Assembly (NCBI RefSeq): GCF_008642375.1
Contig: NZ_CP029194.1
Span: forward strand, 5,192,501-5,256,500
Source: Streptomyces venezuelae
Lineage (GTDB): Bacteria > Actinomycetota > Actinomycetes > Streptomycetales > Streptomycetaceae
Direction of reading: 5' to 3'
DNA: 64,000 nucleotides
The notes beneath the pieces are model-generated. The model was given only the letters and a program-made list of their open reading frames with translations, was not told the origin of the DNA and ran no database searches. Positions 56,811 to 64,000 of the stretch are shown piece by piece. Position 1 is the first letter of the stretch. Each line of letters begins with the position of its first letter. The position numbers and the translations under genes were made by a program.

Positions 56811-58502
56811 ATGTCAGGACCCCGCCCCGTCCGAGCAGCACGCGGTACGGAACTGAGCGCCCTGGGATGGCAGCAGGAAGCCGCCCTCCGGATGCTCCAG
56901 AACAACCTCGACCCCGAGGTCGCCGAGCACCCCGACAAGCTCGTCGTCTACGGCGGCACCGGCAAGGCCGCCCGCGACTGGCGCTCGTACGACGCCATGG
57001 TCCGCACGCTGCGCACGCTGAAGCAGGACGAGACGATGCTCGTCCAGTCCGGCCGCCCCGTCGGCGTCATGCAGACCCACGAGTGGGCCCCGCGCGTCCT
57101 CATCGCCAACTCCAACCTGGTCGGCGACTGGGCCAACTGGGAGGAGTTCCGGCGCCTGGAGGCCCTCGGCCTCACCATGTACGGCCAGATGACCGCCGGC
57201 TCCTGGATCTACATCGGCACCCAGGGCATCCTCCAGGGCACGTACGAGACCTTCGCCGCCGTCGCCGCGAAGAAGTTCAACGGCACCCTCGCCGGCACCA
57301 TCACCCTCACCGCCGGCCTCGGCGGCATGGGCGGCGCCCAGCCCCTCGCCGTGACGATGAACGACGGCGTCGCCATCTGCATCGACGTCGACCCGCGCGC
57401 CATCGAGCGCCGCATCGAGCACCGCTACCTGGACGTCAAGGCCGACAACCTCGCCCACGCCCTCCGGCTCGCCGTCGAGGCCCGCGACGCCCGCCGCCCG
57501 CTCTCCATCGGCCTTCTCGGCAACGCCGCCGAGCTGCTCCCGCAGATGCTCGCCGAGGGCGCCCCGATCGACATCGTGACGGACCAGACCTCCGCCCACG
57601 ACCCGCTCTCCTACCTCCCCGTCGGCATCGCCTTCGAGGACATGGCCGACGCGGCGGCGAAGGACCCGGCCGGCTTCACCCAGCGCTCGCGCGAGTCCAT
57701 GGCCAAGCACGTCGAGGCCATGGTCGGCTTCATGGACGCCGGCTCCGAGGTCTTCGACTACGGCAACTCGATCCGCGGTGAGGCGCAGCTCGCCGGCTAC
57801 GACCGCGCCTTCGCCTTCCCCGGCTTCGTCCCCGCCTACATCCGCCCGCTGTTCTGCGAGGGCAAGGGCCCCTTCCGCTGGGCCGCCCTCTCCGGCGAGG
57901 CCTCCGACATCCACAAGACGGACAAGGCGATCCTGGAGCTCTTCCCGGAGAACGAGTCCCTCCACCGCTGGATCAAGATGGCCGGCGAGCGCGTCCACTT
58001 CCAGGGCCTCCCCGCCCGCATCTGCTGGCTCGGCCAGGGCGAGCGCGACAAGGCCGGCGACATGTTCAACGACATGGTCGGCAACGGCACCCTCGCCGCG
58101 CCCCTGGCGATCGGCCGCGACCACCTCGACTGCGGCTCGGTGGCCTCCCCGTACCGCGAGACCGAGGCCATGCTCGACGGCTCGGACGCCATCGCCGACT
58201 GGCCGCTCCTCAACGCCATGGTCAACGTCGCCTCCGGCGCCTCCTGGGTCTCCCTCCACCACGGCGGCGGCGTCGGCATGGGCCGCTCCATCCACGCGGG
58301 CCAGGTCACGGTCGCCGACGGCACCCCGCTCGCCGGCGAGAAGATCCGCCGCGTGCTCACCAACGACCCGGGCATGGGCGTCATCCGCCACGTCGACGCC
58401 GGCTACGACATCGCCGAGCGGGTCGCCGACGAGAAGGGCGTCCGCGTCCCGATGCGCGAGGGCTCCGGCCAGGAGACCTCCGGCGCCGAGGCCTCCGCGT
58501 GA
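56811..58502 (+). CDS. hutU: Urocanate hydratase
   Basis: 563 residues, the normal length. Second enzyme of histidine breakdown: urocanate to imidazolonepropionate. It has the NAD-binding TAGLGGMGGAQPLAVTMNDG near residue 165, the QTHEWAPRVLIANSNLVGDWANW block, the active-site Cys in ARICWLGQGERDKAG near 405 and IGRDHLDCGSVASPYRETEAM. ATG 56811 follows GAGGAGGCACCCCC. First gene of the hut operon; its TGA overlaps the GTG of the next gene. The histidine ammonia-lyase gene (hutH) is not in the window. Confidence 0.97.
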   Translation: MSGPRPVRAARGTELSALGWQQEAALRMLQNNLDPEVAEHPDKLVVYGGTGKAARDWRSYDAMVRTLRTLKQDETMLVQSGRPVGVMQTHEWAPRVLIANSNLVGDWANWEEFRRLEALGLTMYGQMTAGSWIYIGTQGILQGTYETFAAVAAKKFNGTLAGTITLTAGLGGMGGAQPLAVTMNDGVAICIDVDPRAIERRIEHRYLDVKADNLAHALRLAVEARDARRPLSIGLLGNAAELLPQMLAEGAPIDIVTDQTSAHDPLSYLPVGIAFEDMADAAAKDPAGFTQRSRESMAKHVEAMVGFMDAGSEVFDYGNSIRGEAQLAGYDRAFAFPGFVPAYIRPLFCEGKGPFRWAALSGEASDIHKTDKAILELFPENESLHRWIKMAGERVHFQGLPARICWLGQGERDKAGDMFNDMVGNGTLAAPLAIGRDHLDCGSVASPYRETEAMLDGSDAIADWPLLNAMVNVASGASWVSLHHGGGVGMGRSIHAGQVTVADGTPLAGEKIRRVLTNDPGMGVIRHVDAGYDIAERVADEKGVRVPMREGSGQETSGAEASA

Positions 58503-59710
58503 GCGACACCTTCCACGCCATGTGGCGTTCGCTGCGGCCCATCGGCCGCAGCGACGCCTCGGGCGGCTACCGCCGCTACGCCTGGACCGGGGCCGACGCC
58601 GACTGCCGGCTCTGGTTCCGGATGCAGGCCGAGGCGCGCCGCCTCGACGTCGAGACCGACCGGAACGGCAACCAGTGGGCCTGGCTCGGCGACCCGACGG
58701 CCGGCGACGCGGTCGTCACCGGCTCCCACCTGGACTCCGTCCCGGACGGCGGTGCCTTCGACGGCCCCCTCGGTGTCGTCTCGGCCTTCGCCGCACTCGA
58801 CGAACTGCGCTCCCGCGGTGCCGTGTTCAAGAAGCCCCTCGCCATCGTCAACTTCGGTGACGAGGAGGGGGCCCGCTTCGGCCTCGCCTGCGTCGGCTCC
58901 CGCCTCACCGCGGGCCGGCTGACGAAGGAGCAGGCGTACGAGCTCCGCGACGCCGACGGGATCAGCCTCCCGCAGGCGATGGAGGCGGCGGGACACGACC
59001 CTTCGGCCATCGGCCCGGACCCCGAGCGGCTCGCCCGCATCGGCGCCTTCGTCGAACTGCACGTCGAGCAGGGCCGGGCCCTGGACCTGTCCGGCGACTC
59101 CGTCGGCCTCGCCTCCGCGATCTGGCCGCACGGCCGCTGGCGGTACGACTTCGCCGGTGAGGCCAACCACGCCGGCACCACCCGGCTCGTCGACCGCCGC
59201 GACCCGATGCTCACCTACGCGGAGACGGTCCTCGCCGCCCGCCGCGAGGCCGAACTCGCGGGCGCCGTCGCCACCTTCGGCAAGATCGCGGTCGAGCCGA
59301 ACGGCGTCAACGCCATCCCGTCCCTCGTCCGCGGCTGGCTCGACGCCCGCGCCGCCGACCAGGGCGCGCTGGACAAGGTCGTCACGGGCATCGAGGCGGA
59401 GGCCCGCGCCTACGCCGAGCGCCACGGCATCGACCTCACCGTCGTCCGGGAGTCCTTCACCCCGGTCGTGGACTTCTCGCACGCCCTGCGCGACGAGCTG
59501 GCCCGCGTCCTCGGCGAGAAGACCCCCGTCCTCGGCACGGGCGCGGGACACGACGCCGGAATCCTCTCCGAATCGATCCCGACCGCCATGCTGTTCGTAC
59601 GGAACCCCACCGGCGTCTCGCACTCCCCGGCCGAATTCGCGGCCGAGGACGACTGCGTGGCCGGGGTCCTCGCACTCGCCGACGTACTGGAGGACCTGGC
59701 GTGTCGCTGA
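58499..59710 (+). CDS. M20-family amidohydrolase (allantoate amidohydrolase-like) in the hut operon
   Basis: 403 residues. Two-zinc M20 hydantoinase/carbamoylase type: TGSHLDSVPDGGAFDGPLGV (His, bridging Asp), NFGDEEGARFG (Glu-Glu), ELHVEQG (His) and GTGAGHDAG (last His). Annotated relatives are called allantoate amidohydrolase, but the gene is locked between hutU and hutF by 4-bp and 10-bp overlaps. No HutG is present, so it probably removes the formyl group from N-formylglutamate made by HutF. The substrate is inferred from context only. Confidence 0.88.
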   Translation: MSDTFHAMWRSLRPIGRSDASGGYRRYAWTGADADCRLWFRMQAEARRLDVETDRNGNQWAWLGDPTAGDAVVTGSHLDSVPDGGAFDGPLGVVSAFAALDELRSRGAVFKKPLAIVNFGDEEGARFGLACVGSRLTAGRLTKEQAYELRDADGISLPQAMEAAGHDPSAIGPDPERLARIGAFVELHVEQGRALDLSGDSVGLASAIWPHGRWRYDFAGEANHAGTTRLVDRRDPMLTYAETVLAARREAELAGAVATFGKIAVEPNGVNAIPSLVRGWLDARAADQGALDKVVTGIEAEARAYAERHGIDLTVVRESFTPVVDFSHALRDELARVLGEKTPVLGTGAGHDAGILSESIPTAMLFVRNPTGVSHSPAEFAAEDDCVAGVLALADVLEDLACR

Positions 59711-61065
59711 CGACGTACTGGCTGGAGCACGCCTGGCTCGACACGAACGTCGAGCCGGGCGTGACCCTGACCGTGTCCATCAGCGGCTCCGCCGCGGGTC
59801 CGGCGGACGGCCGTATCACCGCCGTCCGCACCGGGGTCGACACCCCGCCCCCGGGCGCGGTCGTCCTGCGCGGCCTGACGATCCCCGGCCTCTCCAACGC
59901 CCACTCGCACGCCTTCCACCGCGCCCTGCGCGGCACCGTCCAGGTCGGCTCCGGCACCTTCTGGACCTGGCGCGAGGTGATGTACACGGTCGCCCAGCGG
60001 CTCACCCCCGACAGCTACTTCGCGCTCGCCCGCGCCGTGTACGCGGAGATGGCGCTCGCCGGCATCACCTCCGTCGGAGAGTTCCACTACCTCCACCACG
60101 CGCCCGGCGGCAGCCCGTACGCCGACCCCAACGCGATGGGCGAGGCGCTGATCGCCGCCGCCGCCGAGGCCGGCATCCGCATCACCCTCCTCGACACCGC
60201 CTACCTCTCCTCCGGCTTCGGCGCCGCCCCCGACCGGCACCAGCTCCGCTTCTCCGACGGCACGGCGGAGAAGTGGGCCGAGCGGGTCTCGGCGCTCAAG
60301 GAACGGGACGGCGTCCGCGTCGGAGCGGCGATCCACTCCGTCCGGGCCGTCCCGGCGGACCAGCTCGCCACCGTGGCCCGCTGGGCGCAGGACAGGGAGG
60401 CCCCCCTCCACGTCCACCTCTCGGAGCAGACCGCCGAGAACGACGCCTGCCTCGCGGCGCACGGCATCACCCCGACCCAGCTCCTCGCCGAGCACGGCGT
60501 CCTCGGGCCCAGCACCACCGGCGTCCACAACACGCACCTGACGGACGGCGACATCGCCCTCCTCGGCTCCTCGACCACCGGCACCTGCATGTGCCCGACG
60601 ACCGAACGCGACCTCGCCGACGGCATCGGTCCCGCGGTCGCCCTCCAGCGGGCCGGCTCGCCGCTCTCCCTGGGCAGCGACAGCCACGCGGTCATCGACC
60701 TCCTGGAGGAGGCGCGGGCCATGGAGCTGAACGAGCGCCTGCGCACCCGCACGCGAGGTCACTGGACGGCGGCGGCACTCCTGCGCGCGGCGACCGCCGA
60801 CGGCCACGCGGCCCTCGGCTGGCCGGACGCGGGCACCCTGGAGGCCGGCGCGCTCGCCGACTTCACGACGATCGCCCTGGACACGGTCAGGACAGCGGGA
60901 CCGCTACCGCGTCTGGCAGTCGAGACGGCGGTATTCGCCGCGTCGGCAGCGGACGTCCGTCACACGGTCGTGGCCGGCCGTCACGTCGTACGGGACGGGG
61001 TCCACCACTCCGTACCGGACGTGGCCGGCGCGCTCGCGGACTCGATCGCCGCCCTGCGCGGCTGA
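59701..61065 (+). CDS. hutF: Formimidoylglutamate deiminase
   Basis: 454 residues, amidohydrolase superfamily. Metal site: LSNAHSHAFHRALRG near residue 65 (H-x-H), HVHLSEQTAEND near 240, a late His in GVHNTHL and the Asp in LGSDSHAVI near 325. Converts N-formimino-glutamate to N-formylglutamate and ammonia. The pattern HAFHRALRG with TFWTWRE is typical of HutF. The GTG overlaps the M20 gene by 10 bp, and hutI starts 17 bp after the stop. This shows the five-step deiminase route of histidine use. Confidence 0.93.
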   Translation: MSLTTYWLEHAWLDTNVEPGVTLTVSISGSAAGPADGRITAVRTGVDTPPPGAVVLRGLTIPGLSNAHSHAFHRALRGTVQVGSGTFWTWREVMYTVAQRLTPDSYFALARAVYAEMALAGITSVGEFHYLHHAPGGSPYADPNAMGEALIAAAAEAGIRITLLDTAYLSSGFGAAPDRHQLRFSDGTAEKWAERVSALKERDGVRVGAAIHSVRAVPADQLATVARWAQDREAPLHVHLSEQTAENDACLAAHGITPTQLLAEHGVLGPSTTGVHNTHLTDGDIALLGSSTTGTCMCPTTERDLADGIGPAVALQRAGSPLSLGSDSHAVIDLLEEARAMELNERLRTRTRGHWTAAALLRAATADGHAALGWPDAGTLEAGALADFTTIALDTVRTAGPLPRLAVETAVFAASAADVRHTVVAGRHVVRDGVHHSVPDVAGALADSIAALRG

Positions 61066-61082
61066 AGGAGACACCCCTCACC

Positions 61083-62330
61083 ATGAACACCGGCCCCGCG
61101 GCGACGAACAACCCGGCGGCGAGCTCCGCCCCCACGAGCGCGAACAGTGCCGTGGCGACGACCGCCACCGCCATCGTCAACATCGCCAGTCTCGTCACGA
61201 ACGATCCCTCCCTCGGTGATGGCAGCCGCCTGGGTCTGATCCAGGACGCGGCCGTCGTCATCGAGGGCGACCGTGTCGTCTGGGTCGGTGAATCCAGCAA
61301 AGCACCCGCCACTGACAACAGGGTCGACGCCGGCGGCCGGGCCGTGATCCCCGGCTTCGTCGACTCCCACTCGCACCTCGTCTTCGCGGGCGACCGCACC
61401 GCCGAGTTCAACGCCCGCATGTCGGGCCAGGCGTACGCGGCGGGCGGCATCCGCACGACGGTCGCGGCGACGAGGGCGGCGAGCGACGAGGCCCTCTCGG
61501 CCAACGTGGCCCGCTTCCTGCGGGAGGCCCTCCGCCAGGGCACGACCACCTTCGAGACGAAGTCCGGCTACGGCCTGACCGTCGAGGACGAGGCCCGTGC
61601 CCTGCGGATCGCCGCCGAGCACACCGACGAGGTGACGTACCTCGGCGCGCACATCGTCTCCCCGGACTACGCGGACGACCCGGCCGCCTACGTCGAGCTC
61701 GTCACCGGCGAGATGCTCGACGCCTGCGCCCCGCACGCCCGCTGGGTCGACGTCTTCTGCGAGAAGGGCGCCTTCGACGGCGACCAGGCCCGCGCGATCC
61801 TCACCGCCGGAAAGGCGAAGGGCCTGCACCCCCGGGTCCACGCCAACCAGCTGACGTACGGCCCCGGCGTGCAGCTGGCGGTGGAGCTGGACGCGGCGAG
61901 CGCCGACCACTGCACCCACCTCACCGACGCCGACGTCGACGCCCTGGCCTCCGGGAACACGGTGGCCACCCTCCTGCCCGGCGCCGAGTTCTCCACCCGC
62001 GCCGAGTGGCCGAACGCCCGCCGTCTCCTGGACGCGGGCGTGACCGTCGCCCTCTCCACGGACTGCAACCCGGGCTCGTCCTTCACGTCCTCCGTCCCCT
62101 TCTGCATCGCCCTCGCGGTACGGGACATGGGCATGACCCCCGACGAGGCCGTCTGGTCCGCCACGGCCGGCGGCGCGGCGGCGCTCCGCCGCACGGACGT
62201 CGGCCGTCTGACGGCCGGCTCCCGCGCCGACCTCGCCGTCCTCGACGCCCCCTCCCACGTCCACCTGGCGTACCGCCCGGGCGTGCCGCTGGTCGCCGAG
62301 GTCTGGCGGAAGGGCGTCCGCACGGTCTGA
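61083..62330 (+). CDS. hutI: Imidazolonepropionase
   Basis: 415 residues. Third step of histidine breakdown: imidazolonepropionate to formiminoglutamate. PGFVDSHSHLVFAGDR (H-x-H), TFETKSGYGLTVEDE, HANQL, DHCTHL and STDCNPGSS supply metal and substrate residues. The first 28 residues are low-complexity Ala/Ser/Thr/Asn and longer than in other family members, which usually begin near IVNIASLVTND; the true start could lie downstream, but AAGGAGACACCCCTCACC fits ATG 61083. Last gene of the hut operon. Confidence 0.95.
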   Translation: MNTGPAATNNPAASSAPTSANSAVATTATAIVNIASLVTNDPSLGDGSRLGLIQDAAVVIEGDRVVWVGESSKAPATDNRVDAGGRAVIPGFVDSHSHLVFAGDRTAEFNARMSGQAYAAGGIRTTVAATRAASDEALSANVARFLREALRQGTTTFETKSGYGLTVEDEARALRIAAEHTDEVTYLGAHIVSPDYADDPAAYVELVTGEMLDACAPHARWVDVFCEKGAFDGDQARAILTAGKAKGLHPRVHANQLTYGPGVQLAVELDAASADHCTHLTDADVDALASGNTVATLLPGAEFSTRAEWPNARRLLDAGVTVALSTDCNPGSSFTSSVPFCIALAVRDMGMTPDEAVWSATAGGAAALRRTDVGRLTAGSRADLAVLDAPSHVHLAYRPGVPLVAEVWRKGVRTV

Positions 62331-62390
62331 CGTACACACGACGAGGCGTCAAAGCGACGCAGCGGCGGTGGGTCGGCTCGCACGTACCGT

Positions 62391-62406
62391 TGAGTACCGG
62401 TACTCA
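62391..62406. promoter_or_regulatory. 16-bp perfect palindrome before the lipoprotein gene
   Basis: TGAGTACCGGTACTCA is fully symmetric and lies 36 bp before ATG 62442, over the -35 zone (TTGAGT 62390-62395). CATGAT (62430-62435) six bases before the ATG is a possible -10 box. A regulator site is likely; its binder is unknown. Confidence 0.6.
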
Positions 62407-62441
62407 TGTGGCCGGCCCGCCGCCGCTCGCATGATTCCTGC

Positions 62442-63188
62442 ATGAGAAGTCGGAACCGCCTCGCGAAGATCGTCCTGGCCGCCGCGCTCGGCAGCATGGC
62501 CCTGACCGCCTGTGGCACGGCGGACGCCACCGGCAAGCCGCCCGCCAAGGCGTCCGCCGTGGCCGTCGGCGCCTCGGCGAAGCCGAAGCCCGCCACCACG
62601 CCGACGCCGACGCGGTCCCTCCCCTCGGACGGCCTGGCGGAACACCCCGACCCGTTCGCGCGCTTCCTGGCCCTGAACTCCCGCGTGCTGGACGGTTGTG
62701 TGCCCGGTGGGCTGCCCGAGCCGCCCTCCCTGGGCCCGGAGGAATCGGTCCCGCCGCAGAACCGGCCGGGTCAGCCGATGCCGGAGGAGCCGGAGGAGCT
62801 CCCGTTCCCCACGGACTTCCCGCCGCCGCCGCCCGCCCCGGAGCCGGCCCCCACCAAGTCCGGTCCGGTCGAGGAAGTTCCGCTGACCGACGTCGAGAAG
62901 TGCGCCGGCGACGCGCACGCCGAGCGCGTCCGCACGGCGTTCGACGACGCGGCCCCGGCCGACTACCCGGCGCTGCAGAAGAAGCTGACGAGCCTGGACT
63001 ACCCGCCGTCGTTCATCAACCGGATGCCGGACCAGGGCGGCTCGCCCCGGGCCCGGATCGACCTCCGCTTCATGGGCGGCCGCCTGGTCCTGGACGTCAC
63101 GGGGACCGACCGTGGGGTCACAGCCGAACCCTTCGGAGCTCCTGATGCGGAAGACGTCCGGATCACCGAGGTGAAGCGGAAGCCGTAG
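62442..63188 (+). CDS. Lipoprotein of unknown function
   Basis: 248 residues. Signal peptide MRSRNRLAKIVLAAALGSMA with lipobox MALTAC (Cys near residue 24). The mature protein is rich in Pro, Ala and Glu (KPKPATTPTPTR, PFPTDFPPPPPAPEP) with a folded C-terminal part of about 100 residues (VEKCAGDAHAERVRTAF, YPALQKKLTSLDYPPSFINRM, RIDLRFMGGRLVLDVTG). No family recognised. A perfect palindrome lies upstream. It is not part of the hut operon, since 111 bp and a promoter-like sequence separate them. Confidence 0.75.
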   Translation: MRSRNRLAKIVLAAALGSMALTACGTADATGKPPAKASAVAVGASAKPKPATTPTPTRSLPSDGLAEHPDPFARFLALNSRVLDGCVPGGLPEPPSLGPEESVPPQNRPGQPMPEEPEELPFPTDFPPPPPAPEPAPTKSGPVEEVPLTDVEKCAGDAHAERVRTAFDDAAPADYPALQKKLTSLDYPPSFINRMPDQGGSPRARIDLRFMGGRLVLDVTGTDRGVTAEPFGAPDAEDVRITEVKRKP

Positions 63189-63422
63189 CCAGGCCGGCGA
63201 CCAGCTCCGGCGCTCGTCCAGCGCGTACACGGCCGCGGTCCTGCCCCGCCCGATGATCTTCAACTTCCCTTCCCCGCCCCTCTCTTGTCCGTCCCCGCCC
63301 CTGCGTGACGGCCGCTTCACAGTGCGGTCACGGAATGGCCGAGTATGCCTGCCGAGGAGGGGTTCGGACCGGTACCGTCCTGTCCTGGCAGTACTCAGGG
63401 GGTAGACCGGGGGGTCGGCAAG

Positions 63423-64000
63423 GTGAGTGCTTTTCGTGTGCGGATCGTGCGGCCGGGGGAGCTGGGCGAGCGCGAGATGGCGGCGTGGCGGGAGCTGCGC
63501 GCCAAGTCCGGATCGCCCGCGAACCCCTTCATGGAGCCGGAGTTCACGCGCGCGGTCGCCGAGGTGCGGCCCCGCTCGCGGGTCGCCGTCTGGTGGGAGG
63601 GCGACGAGCCGGTCGGCTTCTTCCCGTACGAGAAGGGGCCGTTGGGGCAGGGCCGGGCCATCGGCTTCGGTGTCTCCGACAGTCACGGTGCCGTTCTGCG
63701 CCCCGGACTGCGGCCCGGTGCACGCGCGTTGCTGCGCGCCTGCGGGGCCGCGGTGTGGGAGTTCGACAACCTGGAGGCCGGCCAGCCCGTCTTCGAAGGC
63801 GCCGCCACCGAGTCCTTCGCCTCGCCCGTGATCGACATCGGCGAGGGGTACGCGGCCTACGAGGCGCTGCTGCGCGTCCAGTCGCCCAAGTTCCTCAGGA
63901 CCACCCTCGCCAAGGAGCGCAAGCTCGGCCGCCAGGCGGACGGCGAGGTGCGCTTCGTCTTCGACGAACGCGACCCGGCCGCCCTGCGCACCCTCATGGA
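63423..64000 (+). CDS. CelD/BcsL-type GNAT acetyltransferase (N-terminal part, runs off the edge)
   Basis: 192 residues are present; the gene continues past 64000. Start GTG 63423 gives MSAFRVRIVRPGELGEREMA. It has the CelD/FemAB-like first GNAT domain: NPFMEPEFTRAVAEVRPRSRVAVWWEGDEPVGFFPYEKG, then VWEFDNLEA and SPKFLRTTLAKERKLGRQA. Relatives are linked to cellulose or exopolysaccharide modification, or to peptidoglycan bridge-like aminoacyl transfer. The leader has GTACTCAGGGGGTAGACC (63390-63407), part of a promoter. Length and C-terminal domain cannot be judged. Confidence 0.8.
   Translation, partial: MSAFRVRIVRPGELGEREMAAWRELRAKSGSPANPFMEPEFTRAVAEVRPRSRVAVWWEGDEPVGFFPYEKGPLGQGRAIGFGVSDSHGAVLRPGLRPGARALLRACGAAVWEFDNLEAGQPVFEGAATESFASPVIDIGEGYAAYEALLRVQSPKFLRTTLAKERKLGRQADGEVRFVFDERDPAALRTLM

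Noticed and set aside
1..64000. CRISPR arrays, insertion sequences, prophage genes, attachment sites
   Set aside because: The only tandem repeats are the in-frame 18-bp units at 13759-13857 and the 11-bp units at 16074-16105. No transposase, integrase or phage structural motif was found, and the tRNA has no partial 3' copy nearby that I can see.

Overview
The window is chromosomal DNA of a Streptomyces or a very close relative. GC content is very high with strong third-position GC. GTG starts are common, promoters carry actinobacterial -10 boxes of the TAnnnT type, and many genes appear to be leaderless. The gene order (mfd, two Rpf-type muralytic genes, eno, divIC, ppx, ndh, a cyclopropane synthase-like gene, bldA, a cystathionine beta-synthase, hutU to hutI) matches my memory of the Streptomyces coelicolor SCO3070-SCO3111 core region in inverted order. 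This is core chromosome, not an accessory island: I see no transposase, integrase, phage gene, CRISPR array or attachment site.

Region by region. 1-7.5 kb: the end of an upstream gene, a MacB/LolE-like ABC exporter pair and mfd. 7.5-13.5 kb: secreted or lipid-anchored products (SGNH hydrolase, HNH nuclease-like lipoprotein, lipoprotein, DUF4190-type protein), a TetR regulator facing an SCO6745-like gene, and an acetyltransferase-like gene. 13.7-21.2 kb: an orphan N6-adenine methylase-like gene with a tandem repeat in its 5' end, a membrane protein coupled to a soluble Ser/Thr kinase, an LppU-like protein, a glyoxalase-fold protein, a DUF2625/GNAT pair. 21.2-27.4 kb: a Sel1-repeat protein, a divergent YfhO/GtrB-like pair that resembles Bacillus YfhO/CsbB, a SurA-like lipoprotein, MazG. 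27.4-32.4 kb: a globin-reductase facing a P450, then two adjacent Rpf genes, the second behind a ydaO-type c-di-AMP riboswitch. 32.8-39.4 kb: eno-divIC-DUF501-ppx, ndh with a Rex-like operator, and a cyclopropane synthase-like gene. 39.4-44.3 kb: a second copy of the ABC pair in inverted orientation, bldA, and a Bax-inhibitor-like membrane protein. 44.4-52.6 kb: TetR with a perfect palindromic operator facing an alpha/beta hydrolase, thiolase, a second SGNH protein, cystathionine beta-synthase, an RpiR regulator. 52.6-54.7 kb: a four-gene roadblock/PATAN-like operon with no GTPase beside it. 54.8-64 kb: an SRPBCC protein, a PLP decarboxylase, the histidine-utilisation operon hutU-(M20 amidohydrolase)-hutF-hutI, a lipoprotein and the start of a CelD/GNAT-type gene.

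Points that tie genes together. The window carries bldA, the tRNA-Leu(UAA) needed to read UUA, and two genes in the same window contain in-frame TTA codons (SGNH hydrolase codon 22, lipoprotein codon 4). They are therefore predicted to depend on a tRNA encoded about 30-35 kb away. Cell-wall remodelling (two Rpf enzymes, divIC, YfhO/GT2) and respiration/redox control (ndh, globin, P450) are the main themes of the centre. The best candidates for something little described are the roadblock/PATAN cluster, the M20 enzyme standing in the HutG position of the hut operon, and the methylase with a non-canonical motif IV. Everything is read by eye; family assignments rest on motifs, not on searches.
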